Made by a program: the position numbers and the translations under genes. The notes below the pieces were generated by a model. It saw only the letters and a list, made by a program, of their open reading frames with translations, had not been told where the DNA came from and searched no databases. From Deltaproteobacteria bacterium (GTDB lineage Bacteria > Desulfobacterota > Desulfobaccia > Desulfobaccales > 0-14-0-80-60-11), in assembly GCA_019308625.1 (NCBI GenBank), contig JAFDHU010000064.1, forward strand, positions 1 through 7,231: a DNA stretch of 7,231 nucleotides, given 5' to 3'. Positions 1 to 5,380 of the stretch are shown here, piece after piece; the first letter of the stretch is position 1; the number at the start of each line of letters is the position of its first letter.

Positions 1-114
1 CTTGGCCAAATGCTTGGTAATCGCCGAAGTCAACGTCGTCTTGCCATGGTCTATGTGACCGATGGTGCCCACATTCACGTGCGGCTTCGTCCGCTCAAAC
101 TTCTTCTTGGCCAT
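1..114 (-). CDS. tuf: Elongation factor Tu, N-terminal fragment (runs off the window)
   Basis: This is the first 38 codons of EF-Tu, the GTPase that brings aminoacyl-tRNA to the ribosome. The reading begins MAKKKFERTKPHVNVGTIGH and continues into the G1/P-loop, GHIDHGKT at residues 19-26, which binds GTP phosphates. The rest lies beyond position 1. The ATG at 112-114 is preceded by a GGAG Shine-Dalgarno about 7 bases upstream. It is the last gene of a tRNA-tuf transcription unit, starting 68 bases after tRNA-Thr(GGT), so it is probably co-transcribed from the promoter near 590-619. Many proteobacteria carry two tuf copies, and this arrangement corresponds to E. coli tufB; whether a second copy exists cannot be seen here. 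The family call is very secure. Confidence 0.97.
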   Translation of the reverse strand, partial: MAKKKFERTKPHVNVGTIGHIDHGKTTLTSAITKHLAK

Positions 115-182
115 CTCTTATCTCCAGCAGTTGTTCATCCCCTACTGATAATTCAGGGTGGCTGATGATCCTGCCTATTGTA

Positions 183-259
183 TGGAGCCCACGACCGGAA
201 TCGAACCGGTGAACCTCTTCCTTACCAAGGAAGTGCTCTACCTACTGAGCTACGTGGGC
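183..259 (-). tRNA. thrT: tRNA-Thr (anticodon GGT)
   Basis: A 77-base cloverleaf with encoded CCA. The acceptor stem GCCCACG pairs with CGTGGGC, followed by discriminator T and CCA. The D arm is GCTC/GAGC, the anticodon stem is CTTCC/GGAAG with loop TTGGTAA (anticodon GGT, reading ACC/ACT), and the T arm is ACCGG/CCGGT with loop TTCGATT. It is the fourth and last tRNA of the cluster, just before tuf, matching thrT of E. coli. Confidence 0.97.
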
Positions 260-262
260 TCA

Positions 263-339
263 TGGAGCGGGAAACGGGACTCGAACCCGCAACCCTCAGC
301 TTGGAAGGCTGATGCTCTAGCCAATTGAGCTATTCCCGC
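263..339 (-). tRNA. glyT: tRNA-Gly (anticodon TCC)
   Basis: A 77-base cloverleaf with encoded CCA. The acceptor stem GCGGGAA closes with TTCCCGC, the anticodon stem is TCAGC/GCTGA with loop CTTCCAA (anticodon TCC, reading GGA/GGG), and the T loop is TTCGAGT. Only 3 bases separate it from the downstream tRNA-Thr(GGT), so the two must be cut from one precursor. It corresponds to glyT of the E. coli tufB operon. Confidence 0.97.
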
Positions 340-351
340 TTCCTGTAAAAG

Positions 352-436
352 TGGTGGAGAGGGGAGGATTCGAACCTCCGAAGGCAGAGCCAGCAGATTT
401 ACAGTCTGCCCCCTTTGGCCACTCGGGAACCTCTCC
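352..436 (-). tRNA. tyrU: tRNA-Tyr (anticodon GTA), long variable arm
   Basis: An 85-base class II tRNA with encoded CCA. The acceptor stem GGAGAGG pairs with CCTCTCC (discriminator A). The anticodon stem GCAGA/TCTGC holds loop CTGTAAA (anticodon GTA). A variable region of about 13 bases precedes the T stem GGAGG/CCTCC with loop TTCGAAT. The long variable arm is normal for bacterial tRNA-Tyr. It is second in the cluster, 12 bases upstream of tRNA-Gly. Confidence 0.97.
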
Positions 437-463
437 CAGTCGGAACGCCCAATCTTTCACACT

Positions 464-538
464 TGGAGCTGGCGATGGGACTCGAACCCGCAACCTGCTG
501 ATTACAAATCAGCCGCTCTACCGTTGAGCTACGCCAGC
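464..538 (-). tRNA. thrU: tRNA-Thr (anticodon TGT)
   Basis: A 75-base cloverleaf with encoded CCA. The acceptor stem is GCTGGCG/CGCCAGC, the anticodon stem GCTGA/TCAGC with loop TTTGTAA (anticodon TGT, reading ACA/ACG), and the T loop is TTCGAGT. It is the first gene of the cluster and lies about 45 bases downstream of the predicted transcription start. It complements the GGT isoacceptor at the other end of the cluster. Confidence 0.97.
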
Positions 539-589
539 CTCAGGTCCCCGGCCCCTCAAGGCCGTAAGTGACCAAATTTTAACTTTATA

Positions 590-619
590 AATATATGCGA
601 TATCTAAGACTTTTGTCAA
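590..619 (-). promoter_or_regulatory. Sigma-70-type promoter of the tRNA-tuf operon
   Basis: On the minus strand a perfect -35 hexamer TTGACA (614-619) is followed, after 18 bases, by TATATT (590-595), a one-mismatch -10 element. The predicted start near 583 lies about 45 bases before the first tRNA. A strong consensus promoter is what a tRNA/tuf operon needs. It sits in the divergent interval shared with selA. Confidence 0.75.
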
Positions 620-697
620 TAGCTTTCTCTAAAAATTGTTCACCCTTCCTGACACCGATTTCCCGAAGAGTATCCGATGCGTTAATCCGAAAATTAT

Positions 698-738
698 TAT
701 AAAATTTGGAGCAGCCCGGCAATGCCGGCCGCTGTTCC
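698..738 (+). promoter_or_regulatory. selA leader: -10-like element and strong hairpin
   Basis: A TATAAA box at 698-703 lies in AT-rich DNA upstream of selA, but no convincing -35 element precedes it. Next comes a hairpin: GGAGCAGC (708-715) pairs with GCTGTTCC (731-738), and CCGGC (716-720) pairs with GCCGG (724-728). It has an AAT loop, one G-T wobble and a CC bulge at 729-730. If the box is the -10 element, the hairpin would be the extreme 5' end of the selA transcript, ending 33 bases before the ATG. It is followed by ATTTTC, too short a T-run for a clear terminator. The role is unknown; mRNA stabilisation, attenuation or a SECIS-like control element are possible. Confidence 0.4.
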
Positions 739-771
739 ATTTTCTGGCACGTTAAAGTTAAGGAGAACCTT

Positions 772-2187
772 ATGGAGCCGGTTCGGGCGCGCCTGTTGCG
801 CCAGCTTCCTTCGGTAAATGAACTGCTGCGGACCCCACAGTTGCAAACCGCCCTCAGCGGGCTGTCCCGGCCCTTCGCCACGGAGGTAATCAGACAGACT
901 TTGGGGCGGGCGCGCCAGGAAATCCTGGCCACCCCGGCGGATCGCCTCCCTATGCAGTGGGACCGGGAAGCTTTTCTCCACACCGTGGCTGAAGCCCTGG
1001 AGGCCGCCCGGCGCCCGGCCCTTAAGCGGGTCATCAACGCCACCGGAGTGGTCATTCACACCAACCTGGGGCGCTCCCCCCTGTCTGAAACGGCCCAAGC
1101 AGCCATCCTGGAGGCGGCCCGCAGCTACTCCAACCTGGAGTATGACCTGGAGCAGGGTATGCGGGGCTCCCGTCAGGCCCTGCTGGAGGAGCTGCTTACC
1201 GAACTCACCGGGGCCGAAGCCGCCCTGGTGGTCAACAACAACGCCGCCGCGGTCATGCTGGCCCTAAACACCTTGGCCGCCGGCCGGGAGGTTATCATTT
1301 CCCGGGGGCAGTTGGTGGAAATCGGCGGCTCCTTCCGCATGCCTGAAATCATGGCAGTCAGCGGTGCCATCCTGAAGGAGGTGGGTACCACCAATAAGAC
1401 CTACCTCCGGGACTACGAGCAGGCCATCACCAGCAACACTGCCCTGCTGCTCAAGGTGCATCCCAGCAATTTCCGCATCCTGGGCTTCACCCGGGAGGTT
1501 TCCCTGGCCGACCTGGTGGCCCTGGGCCGGCGCTACGGCCTGCCGGTCATGGAGGACCTGGGCAGCGGTTGCCTGGTGGACTTAAGCCGCTTCGGCCTGG
1601 AAAAGGAGCCCACCGTGCAGGATACGGTAGCCGCTGGCCCTGACCTGGTTACCTTCAGCGGCGACAAGCTCCTGGGCGGACCTCAGGCCGGCGTTATCCT
1701 CGGCCGTCGAGAGGTGGTGGAGCGTCTGAAAAACAACCCCCAGATGCGGGCCCTGCGTCCGGACAAACTCACTCTGGCGGGTCTGGAGGCCACCCTGCGT
1801 CTGTATCTGGAGGAGCCCCGGGCTGTAGCCCAACTCCCCACCCTGGCCATGATTACCCGGCCCTTGGCTGAAGTGGAGCGCCAAGCCAAACGTCTGGCCC
1901 GGAAAATCAAGCAAACCTTTGCCGGTCGCTTTCAGGTGGACATCCGGGAGAGCATCGCCCGGGTGGGGGGCGGCGCCCTGCCCCAGGAACCCCTTCCCAG
2001 CCGGGCCTTGGCCCTGACCCTGCCGCCTCTGGCGGCCCATCAACTGGAGGCCCGCCTGCGCCGGTCCTCCCCCCCGGTCATCGCCCGGGTGGAGCACGAC
2101 ACCCTGCTCCTGGACGTGCGCACCCTGCTGCCCCACGACCAGCCGGCCCTGCTGGCGGCCCTGCAAGGGATCCTGAACAGTATCTGA
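772..2187 (+). CDS. selA: L-seryl-tRNA(Sec) selenium transferase (selenocysteine synthase, SelA)
   Basis: SelA is a cytoplasmic PLP enzyme that converts Ser-tRNA(Sec) to Sec-tRNA(Sec) using selenophosphate. The 471-residue product has the usual family length. The N-terminal tRNA-binding region is residues 1-80, including the typical LRQLPSVNELL. Core motifs are VINATGVVIHTNLGRSPL (87-104), SNLEYDLEQGMRGSR (120-134), VVNNNAAAV (153-161) and SRGQLVEIGGSFRMP (177-191). The PLP-binding lysine is K299 in TFSGDKLLGGPQAG. The ATG at 772 is chosen because AAGGAG lies 6 bases upstream. An in-frame TTG at 706 would add 22 residues but falls at the edge of the leader hairpin and has no ribosome site. 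No selB, selD or selC is visible; the next gene is convergent, so selA appears monocistronic here. Identity is very secure. Confidence 0.97.
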   Translation: MEPVRARLLRQLPSVNELLRTPQLQTALSGLSRPFATEVIRQTLGRARQEILATPADRLPMQWDREAFLHTVAEALEAARRPALKRVINATGVVIHTNLGRSPLSETAQAAILEAARSYSNLEYDLEQGMRGSRQALLEELLTELTGAEAALVVNNNAAAVMLALNTLAAGREVIISRGQLVEIGGSFRMPEIMAVSGAILKEVGTTNKTYLRDYEQAITSNTALLLKVHPSNFRILGFTREVSLADLVALGRRYGLPVMEDLGSGCLVDLSRFGLEKEPTVQDTVAAGPDLVTFSGDKLLGGPQAGVILGRREVVERLKNNPQMRALRPDKLTLAGLEATLRLYLEEPRAVAQLPTLAMITRPLAEVERQAKRLARKIKQTFAGRFQVDIRESIARVGGGALPQEPLPSRALALTLPPLAAHQLEARLRRSSPPVIARVEHDTLLLDVRTLLPHDQPALLAALQGILNSI

Positions 2188-2200
2188 ACCTGAGAAGGGT

Positions 2201-2290
2201 CCTTGGGCGGCGGAAATTACACTATTTGTCCCGTGTGGGAAAATCTGGTAGCGCCCGGCGGCATTCTCCACCACCTATCGCCGCCCAAGG
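2201..2290. repeat. 90-base inverted-repeat element downstream of selA
   Basis: A perfect 12-base inverted repeat, CCTTGGGCGGCG (2201-2212) and CGCCGCCCAAGG (2279-2290), encloses 66 bases. Inside, a second GGCGGC (2257-2262) can also pair with GCCGCC (2280-2285), so two folds compete for the same 3' arm. A small TCCC/GGGA hairpin (2229-2232/2237-2240) lies between. It begins 13 bases after the selA stop. No T-tract follows on either strand, so it is not a standard terminator, and no flanking target duplication is seen that would mark a small transposon. I recognise no RNA family. It could be a 3'-end structure of the selA mRNA or an unknown small RNA. Confidence 0.4.
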
Positions 2291-2313
2291 TCTGTGGAGT
2301 GGGAAAGTAGTCC

Positions 2314-2432
2314 TGGAGAGGCTTTTCCCGAAGCCGTGAATTCGGGGAGGCCCCTGAAAACTCCATATAAGGTTTTAAGTTTTAAAGTGTAGCCGTGTGG
2401 AAGCGCCCTCCAGATTCTGGTCGGCGCGCTCC
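2314..2432. other. Further stem-loops in the gene-free selA-HU interval
   Basis: The interval between the selA stop and the HU stop (2188-2495) has no supported gene. Beyond the 90-base element it holds two more stem-loops. One is TTCCCGAA (2325-2332) with TTCGGGGA (2341-2348), inside an outer TGGAG (2314-2318)/CTCCA (2361-2365). The other pairs GGA-GCGC (2399-2406, one bulged A) with GCGCTCC (2426-2432) and contains an inner CCAG/CTGG hairpin (2410-2420). The second could mark the 3' end of the HU transcript, about 65 bases past its stop, but no T-tract follows it. An AT-rich segment (2366-2388) lies between them. Confidence 0.35.
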
Positions 2433-2495
2433 CTGGCGGATTGGCCCTGATTTCTTTATACCACAGCAGATTGCAGGTTGTTCGGCGCCGCGGGG

Positions 2496-2768
2496 TTACT
2501 TCACCAACTCTTTCAACTGCTTGCCCGGCTTGAATTTTACCACCTTGGTGGCGGGAATCTTGATGGGCTTGCCGGTCTGAGGGTTGCGGCCTTCCCGGGC
2601 TTTCCGCTCCACCACCGCAAAGGTGCCGAACCCCGCCAAGGCCAAGCGTCCCTGAGTCTTCAGCGTGTTGGAGATTACCTTGATCAGGGAGTTGATGGTC
2701 TTTTCAGCATCTACTTTCTTAACCTGGGCGTCGCTTGCCACTTGCGCAATAAGTTCAGCCTTGGTCAT
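2496..2768 (-). CDS. hup: HU-family DNA-binding protein
   Basis: HU is a small dimeric nucleoid protein that bends and compacts DNA and assists replication, recombination and transcription. The 90-residue length is exactly typical. The helical N-terminal dimer body (MTKAELIAQVA, 1-11) is followed by the GFGTF turn at 46-50. The DNA-gripping beta-arm carries GRNPQTGKPIKIP (60-72), including proline 63, the residue that intercalates at DNA kinks. The C-terminal FKPGKQLKELV helix (79-89) is also typical. The ATG at 2766-2768 has a strong AGGGGGG ribosome site 5 bases upstream. It is transcribed alone, converging on selA. HU is preferred over IHF because the sequence lacks the longer IHF ends, but HU/IHF subtype calls from sequence alone are not absolute. 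Confidence 0.95.
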   Translation of the reverse strand: MTKAELIAQVASDAQVKKVDAEKTINSLIKVISNTLKTQGRLALAGFGTFAVVERKAREGRNPQTGKPIKIPATKVVKFKPGKQLKELVK

Positions 2769-2956
2769 GCCTTCCCCCCTTCAATCTCAAATTTCTGGTT
2801 AAGTTGAATTGATTACCTACCTAACTCCCCTACCGCCGTACACAAGCATAACTTCCTGAAAAATATCGGCTTTTCCTCATCCCTCCTTTCCGTTCGGAAT
2901 GGCTGGCCTAGCTGCTTCTTGCCTCCAGAAAACCCAAAAAACCGCGTGGCTTCCCT

Positions 2957-2986
2957 TTGATAGCATAAAAACGCCCGGGGTGACAA
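2957..2986 (-). promoter_or_regulatory. Probable HU promoter with extended -10
   Basis: On the minus strand TTGTCA (2981-2986, five of six consensus bases) is followed after 18 bases by TATCAA (2957-2962, four of six). The -10 is preceded by TGC, which makes an extended -10. The predicted start near 2950 gives HU a leader of about 180 bases, long for such a small gene. The interval 2769-3055, between lptG and HU, holds no supported gene and contains this as the best promoter. Confidence 0.45.
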
Positions 2987-3055
2987 TAGAAAATCCTAAT
3001 AAAATTTGCCTGGGAGCGTCATTTTCCAAAATTTTTTGCAGGCAGGTAACCCCTC

Positions 3056-4168
3056 TCACCGACTTGCCCGGGAAAGCAAACCTCCGCCCAGCAGCGCGAA
3101 GAGGCCGTGGGGCCACCACACCGACCACAGCACCGGCCAGCGGCCGGCCTGCCCCAGGGATACCGACAAGCCAAAAACCAGCCAATAGATAAACATCAGG
3201 CCCAAACCTACGGCCACCAAGGCCGGCAGATAAAGGCTCCCCCGGCGCAACGCCAATCCCAGGCCCAGCATGGCCAGGTTGAAGGGCACCAGGGCCAAGG
3301 AAAAGCGGGTTTGAATTTCCACCTGGTACAAGGTGGCCTTGTAGCCGTCCCGCTCCAGCCGTTTGGTATAGTGCCAGAGTTCCCTGAAATCCATTTCTTC
3401 GACTTTCCGCTCCAGGGAGGTGAAATCCTGGGGTTTTTCAGTCAGGGCAAAGTCCCGTTCCTCAAAATGCACCCAGACTTTGGGCGCACCCTTCTCAAAG
3501 GTTTGCAGAAAGCCGTCCCGGAAGCGCCAGGAATTGCCCTGCCAGCAGGCCTGTTTGGCCGTTATCAGGGCGGTCAGCCGGAATTGGGAGTCAAACAAAT
3601 AGACCCGCACTCCCTCCAGAGTCTGGCTGTCTTTTTTGAACAAAACAATATTGTAGATGGCCCGGTCGCCCTTGTACCAGAAATGCTCCAGACTCACCAG
3701 ACTGCGCGGCGGCTTTTTTTCCACCTGGGTTTCCCAAAAAATGGACAGGCGGGAGCGGCTCCAGGGGACCAGATAGAGGTTCAGGGCCAGCCCTGCCAGG
3801 GCCACCAGGCAGACCAGAAGCAATACCGGCCGCAGCAGTCGCAGGATATCCAGGCCTGAAGTGCGTATGGCCATAATCTCATGGAACCGGGCCAACAGGC
3901 CGAAGGCCAGGATGGCGCTCAACAGCACGGCAGGAGCCAACACCTGCGACAGGGCAAAGGGGGTCTTCAGCAGGGAATAGTGAACGAACCCCCCCACCCC
4001 CAGACCGGCGCTCACCAGCCGGTCAATGCGCTCAAAGAAATCCACCACCAGGAAAATGGACAGAAAAGCCGCCAGACAGAACAGCAGAAGCTTGGCGAAT
4101 TCCCGGGCCAGGTACCTCTCCAGCAGGCGAGCCCGTAAAACGGGGAAAGCTTCCATACTATATGGCAT
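3056..4168 (-). CDS. lptG: LPS export ABC transporter permease LptG
   Basis: LptG is an inner-membrane subunit of LptB2FG, which extracts lipopolysaccharide from the membrane and passes it to the LptC-LptA bridge. The 370-residue protein has the family layout. It opens with LLERYLAREFAKLLLFCLAAF (15-35), with transmembrane helices near 25-42, 75-95 and 113-135. HEIMAIRTSGLDILRLLRP (96-114) is the likely coupling helix contacting LptB. A periplasmic beta-jellyroll spans about 140-280, and three C-terminal helices lie near 287-306, 311-334 and 345-365. The jellyroll segment FWYKGDRAIYNIV favours LptG over LptF. No lptF is adjacent, whereas the two usually sit together. The start is uncertain: ATG 4166-4168 and the in-frame ATG 4154-4156 (residue 5) both lack a Shine-Dalgarno. 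Confidence 0.88.
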   Translation of the reverse strand: MPYSMEAFPVLRARLLERYLAREFAKLLLFCLAAFLSIFLVVDFFERIDRLVSAGLGVGGFVHYSLLKTPFALSQVLAPAVLLSAILAFGLLARFHEIMAIRTSGLDILRLLRPVLLLVCLVALAGLALNLYLVPWSRSRLSIFWETQVEKKPPRSLVSLEHFWYKGDRAIYNIVLFKKDSQTLEGVRVYLFDSQFRLTALITAKQACWQGNSWRFRDGFLQTFEKGAPKVWVHFEERDFALTEKPQDFTSLERKVEEMDFRELWHYTKRLERDGYKATLYQVEIQTRFSLALVPFNLAMLGLGLALRRGSLYLPALVAVGLGLMFIYWLVFGLSVSLGQAGRWPVLWSVWWPHGLFALLGGGLLSRASR

Positions 4169-4195
4169 ATATCAGAAAAGGAGGCGCTTGGTAAA
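4166..4195 (-). promoter_or_regulatory. Candidate promoter overlapping the lptG start
   Basis: On the minus strand TTTACC (4190-4195) and TATATG (4166-4171) are 18 bases apart, each matching four of six consensus bases, and TGA precedes the -10 as an extended element. The predicted start near 4158 would lie inside the annotated lptG 5' end, almost directly upstream of its second ATG (4154-4156). This is weak evidence; lptG could equally be read through from motB. Confidence 0.25.
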
Positions 4196-4282
4196 GCAGC
4201 GGGACCCAGGACAGGGCGGCAACTTGGTGGAGTCGGATCAGAGAGGCAGACCGACGCCGGTGTTCGGACCGCAGAACCTAGC

Positions 4283-5380
4283 CTACCAGCCCAAGCGCAT
4301 GCGGGGCTTAAGCGGCTTGAACTGCTTTTCCAACTCTTCCTGCAAAGGCTGGCCCAAGACCGGGGGCGGGGCCAGATCCTCGCTCAAGGCAGCCTCGGCA
4401 GACGGCTTGGCAGACGTTTCAAAGGAACCACTCGGGGCTGGCGGCTGGTGGGATTGGCCCCCGGTTTCCTCTCTTGCCCCTTGGCCTTCCATCTCCGGGG
4501 TTTGGGGTTCAGGTCCGTTTTGTTGGTCCTCGGCCTGGCCGGACAGATTCACTTTCAACTTCTCCAGCCCCTCCAGGGTCTTGGCCTGGTGCCGGTCCTG
4601 AAACATTACAATAATGCTTACCCGGCGGTTCTGGAAATCCAGTGGATCCCGAGGGTTGCGCAGCCGGCGGTCGGCAAATCCCCGCACTTCCTGGAGCTGC
4701 CCCGGCCGCAGGCCAGAGCTTTCCATCAGCCGCCGGGCGGCATTGGCCCGATCGGCGGACAGCTCCCAATTGGTGTACTCCTGGCTGCCGTAAGGCCGGC
4801 TGTCGGTGTGGCCTTCAATGGCCACCTGGTTGGGCAGACGCCCCAGCTCCTGGGCGATGAGGGCCAGGATCTTTTTGGTTTCGGGCTTGAGATTGGCGCT
4901 GCCGATGTCAAAAAAGTGGGAGTTTTCCCGCTCCAGGAGCTCAATGCGCAACCCTTCGGAGGTGATTTCCAGGAGCACCTGGTCTTTCAGGCTTTGAAGC
5001 TCGGGCATTTGGGCAATGACCTCGGAAAGCCGCCTCCTCACCTCTTCCAGGGATTCCCGATCCTGCTTGACTTCCGGGGTTATCAGGGAAGGGCTCTGCA
5101 ACTCCTGACTGTGGTCGGGGGTGAGCATCTGGCCCCCCGCGTCGCTGTTCTCCAGAATGCCGGTGGAGCCGGGCAGAACCCCGGGATTTTTGAAGTACTG
5201 AGCCACCGCTAAGCGGATGGCCTGGCTCTGGCTCATAATCCAGAGCACAATGAACAGGGCCATCATGGCGGTGACGAAATCGGCATAGGCCACCTTCCAG
5301 GCCCCGCCATGGTGACGGCGGGAGGCCTTCTTTTTTTTGATTATCCTGGGCTCAAGGGGTTCCAATCCCGGATTGGGCAT
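4283..5380 (-). CDS. motB: Flagellar motor stator protein MotB
   Basis: MotB pairs with MotA to form the ion-driven stator and anchors it to peptidoglycan. A basic cytoplasmic N-terminus (IIKKKKASRRHH, 13-24) leads into one membrane helix (about 28-50). In it, D34 of AYADF is the proton-accepting aspartate (D32 in E. coli). A plug-like amphipathic stretch follows at about 52-65. The OmpA-like peptidoglycan-binding domain covers roughly 138-262, with GHTDSRPYG (190-198), NWELSADRANAARRLM (204-219), GFADRRL (234-240) and NRRVSIIV (251-258). At 365 residues it is longer than the roughly 300 typical; residues 263-365 are a Pro/Glu/Gln-rich tail. An in-frame TAA two codons upstream fixes the ATG at 5378-5380, which has no clear Shine-Dalgarno. 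It lies 308 bases downstream of motA. Confidence 0.95.
   Translation of the reverse strand: MPNPGLEPLEPRIIKKKKASRRHHGGAWKVAYADFVTAMMALFIVLWIMSQSQAIRLAVAQYFKNPGVLPGSTGILENSDAGGQMLTPDHSQELQSPSLITPEVKQDRESLEEVRRRLSEVIAQMPELQSLKDQVLLEITSEGLRIELLERENSHFFDIGSANLKPETKKILALIAQELGRLPNQVAIEGHTDSRPYGSQEYTNWELSADRANAARRLMESSGLRPGQLQEVRGFADRRLRNPRDPLDFQNRRVSIIVMFQDRHQAKTLEGLEKLKVNLSGQAEDQQNGPEPQTPEMEGQGAREETGGQSHQPPAPSGSFETSAKPSAEAALSEDLAPPPVLGQPLQEELEKQFKPLKPRMRLGW

Noticed and set aside
2221..2262. A GGTAGC...CCGG stretch reminiscent of the end of a class I cyclic-di-GMP riboswitch.
   Set aside because: The conserved upstream core of that riboswitch is absent and it lies after a stop codon, not before a gene.
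1582..2274. Long minus-strand open frame opposite selA, and similar frames opposite lptG, motA and motB.
   Set aside because: They are antisense shadows of conserved genes in GC-rich DNA, with low-complexity Gly/Gln/Pro-rich translations and no family motifs.
2201..2290. Small non-autonomous transposon (MITE) based on the 12-bp terminal inverted repeats.
   Set aside because: No direct target duplication flanks the repeats, and only one copy is in the window.
2188..2395. Possible 6S RNA, tRNA-Sec or SRP RNA in the selA-HU interval.
   Set aside because: No pair of ends forms a 6S closing stem with a central bubble, there is no T-arm motif for tRNA-Sec, and the conserved SRP RNA tip is missing.
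2830..2880. A 16-codon ORF in the HU leader (minus strand, MRKSRYFSGSYACVRR) with GGAGGG directly before the ATG.
   Set aside because: The ribosome site abuts the start codon, leaving almost no spacing, and nothing else supports translation.
2899..3192. Open frames on both strands in the lptG-HU interval.
   Set aside because: Their translations resemble no family, they overlap the lptG 3' end or the HU promoter, and they lack ribosome sites.
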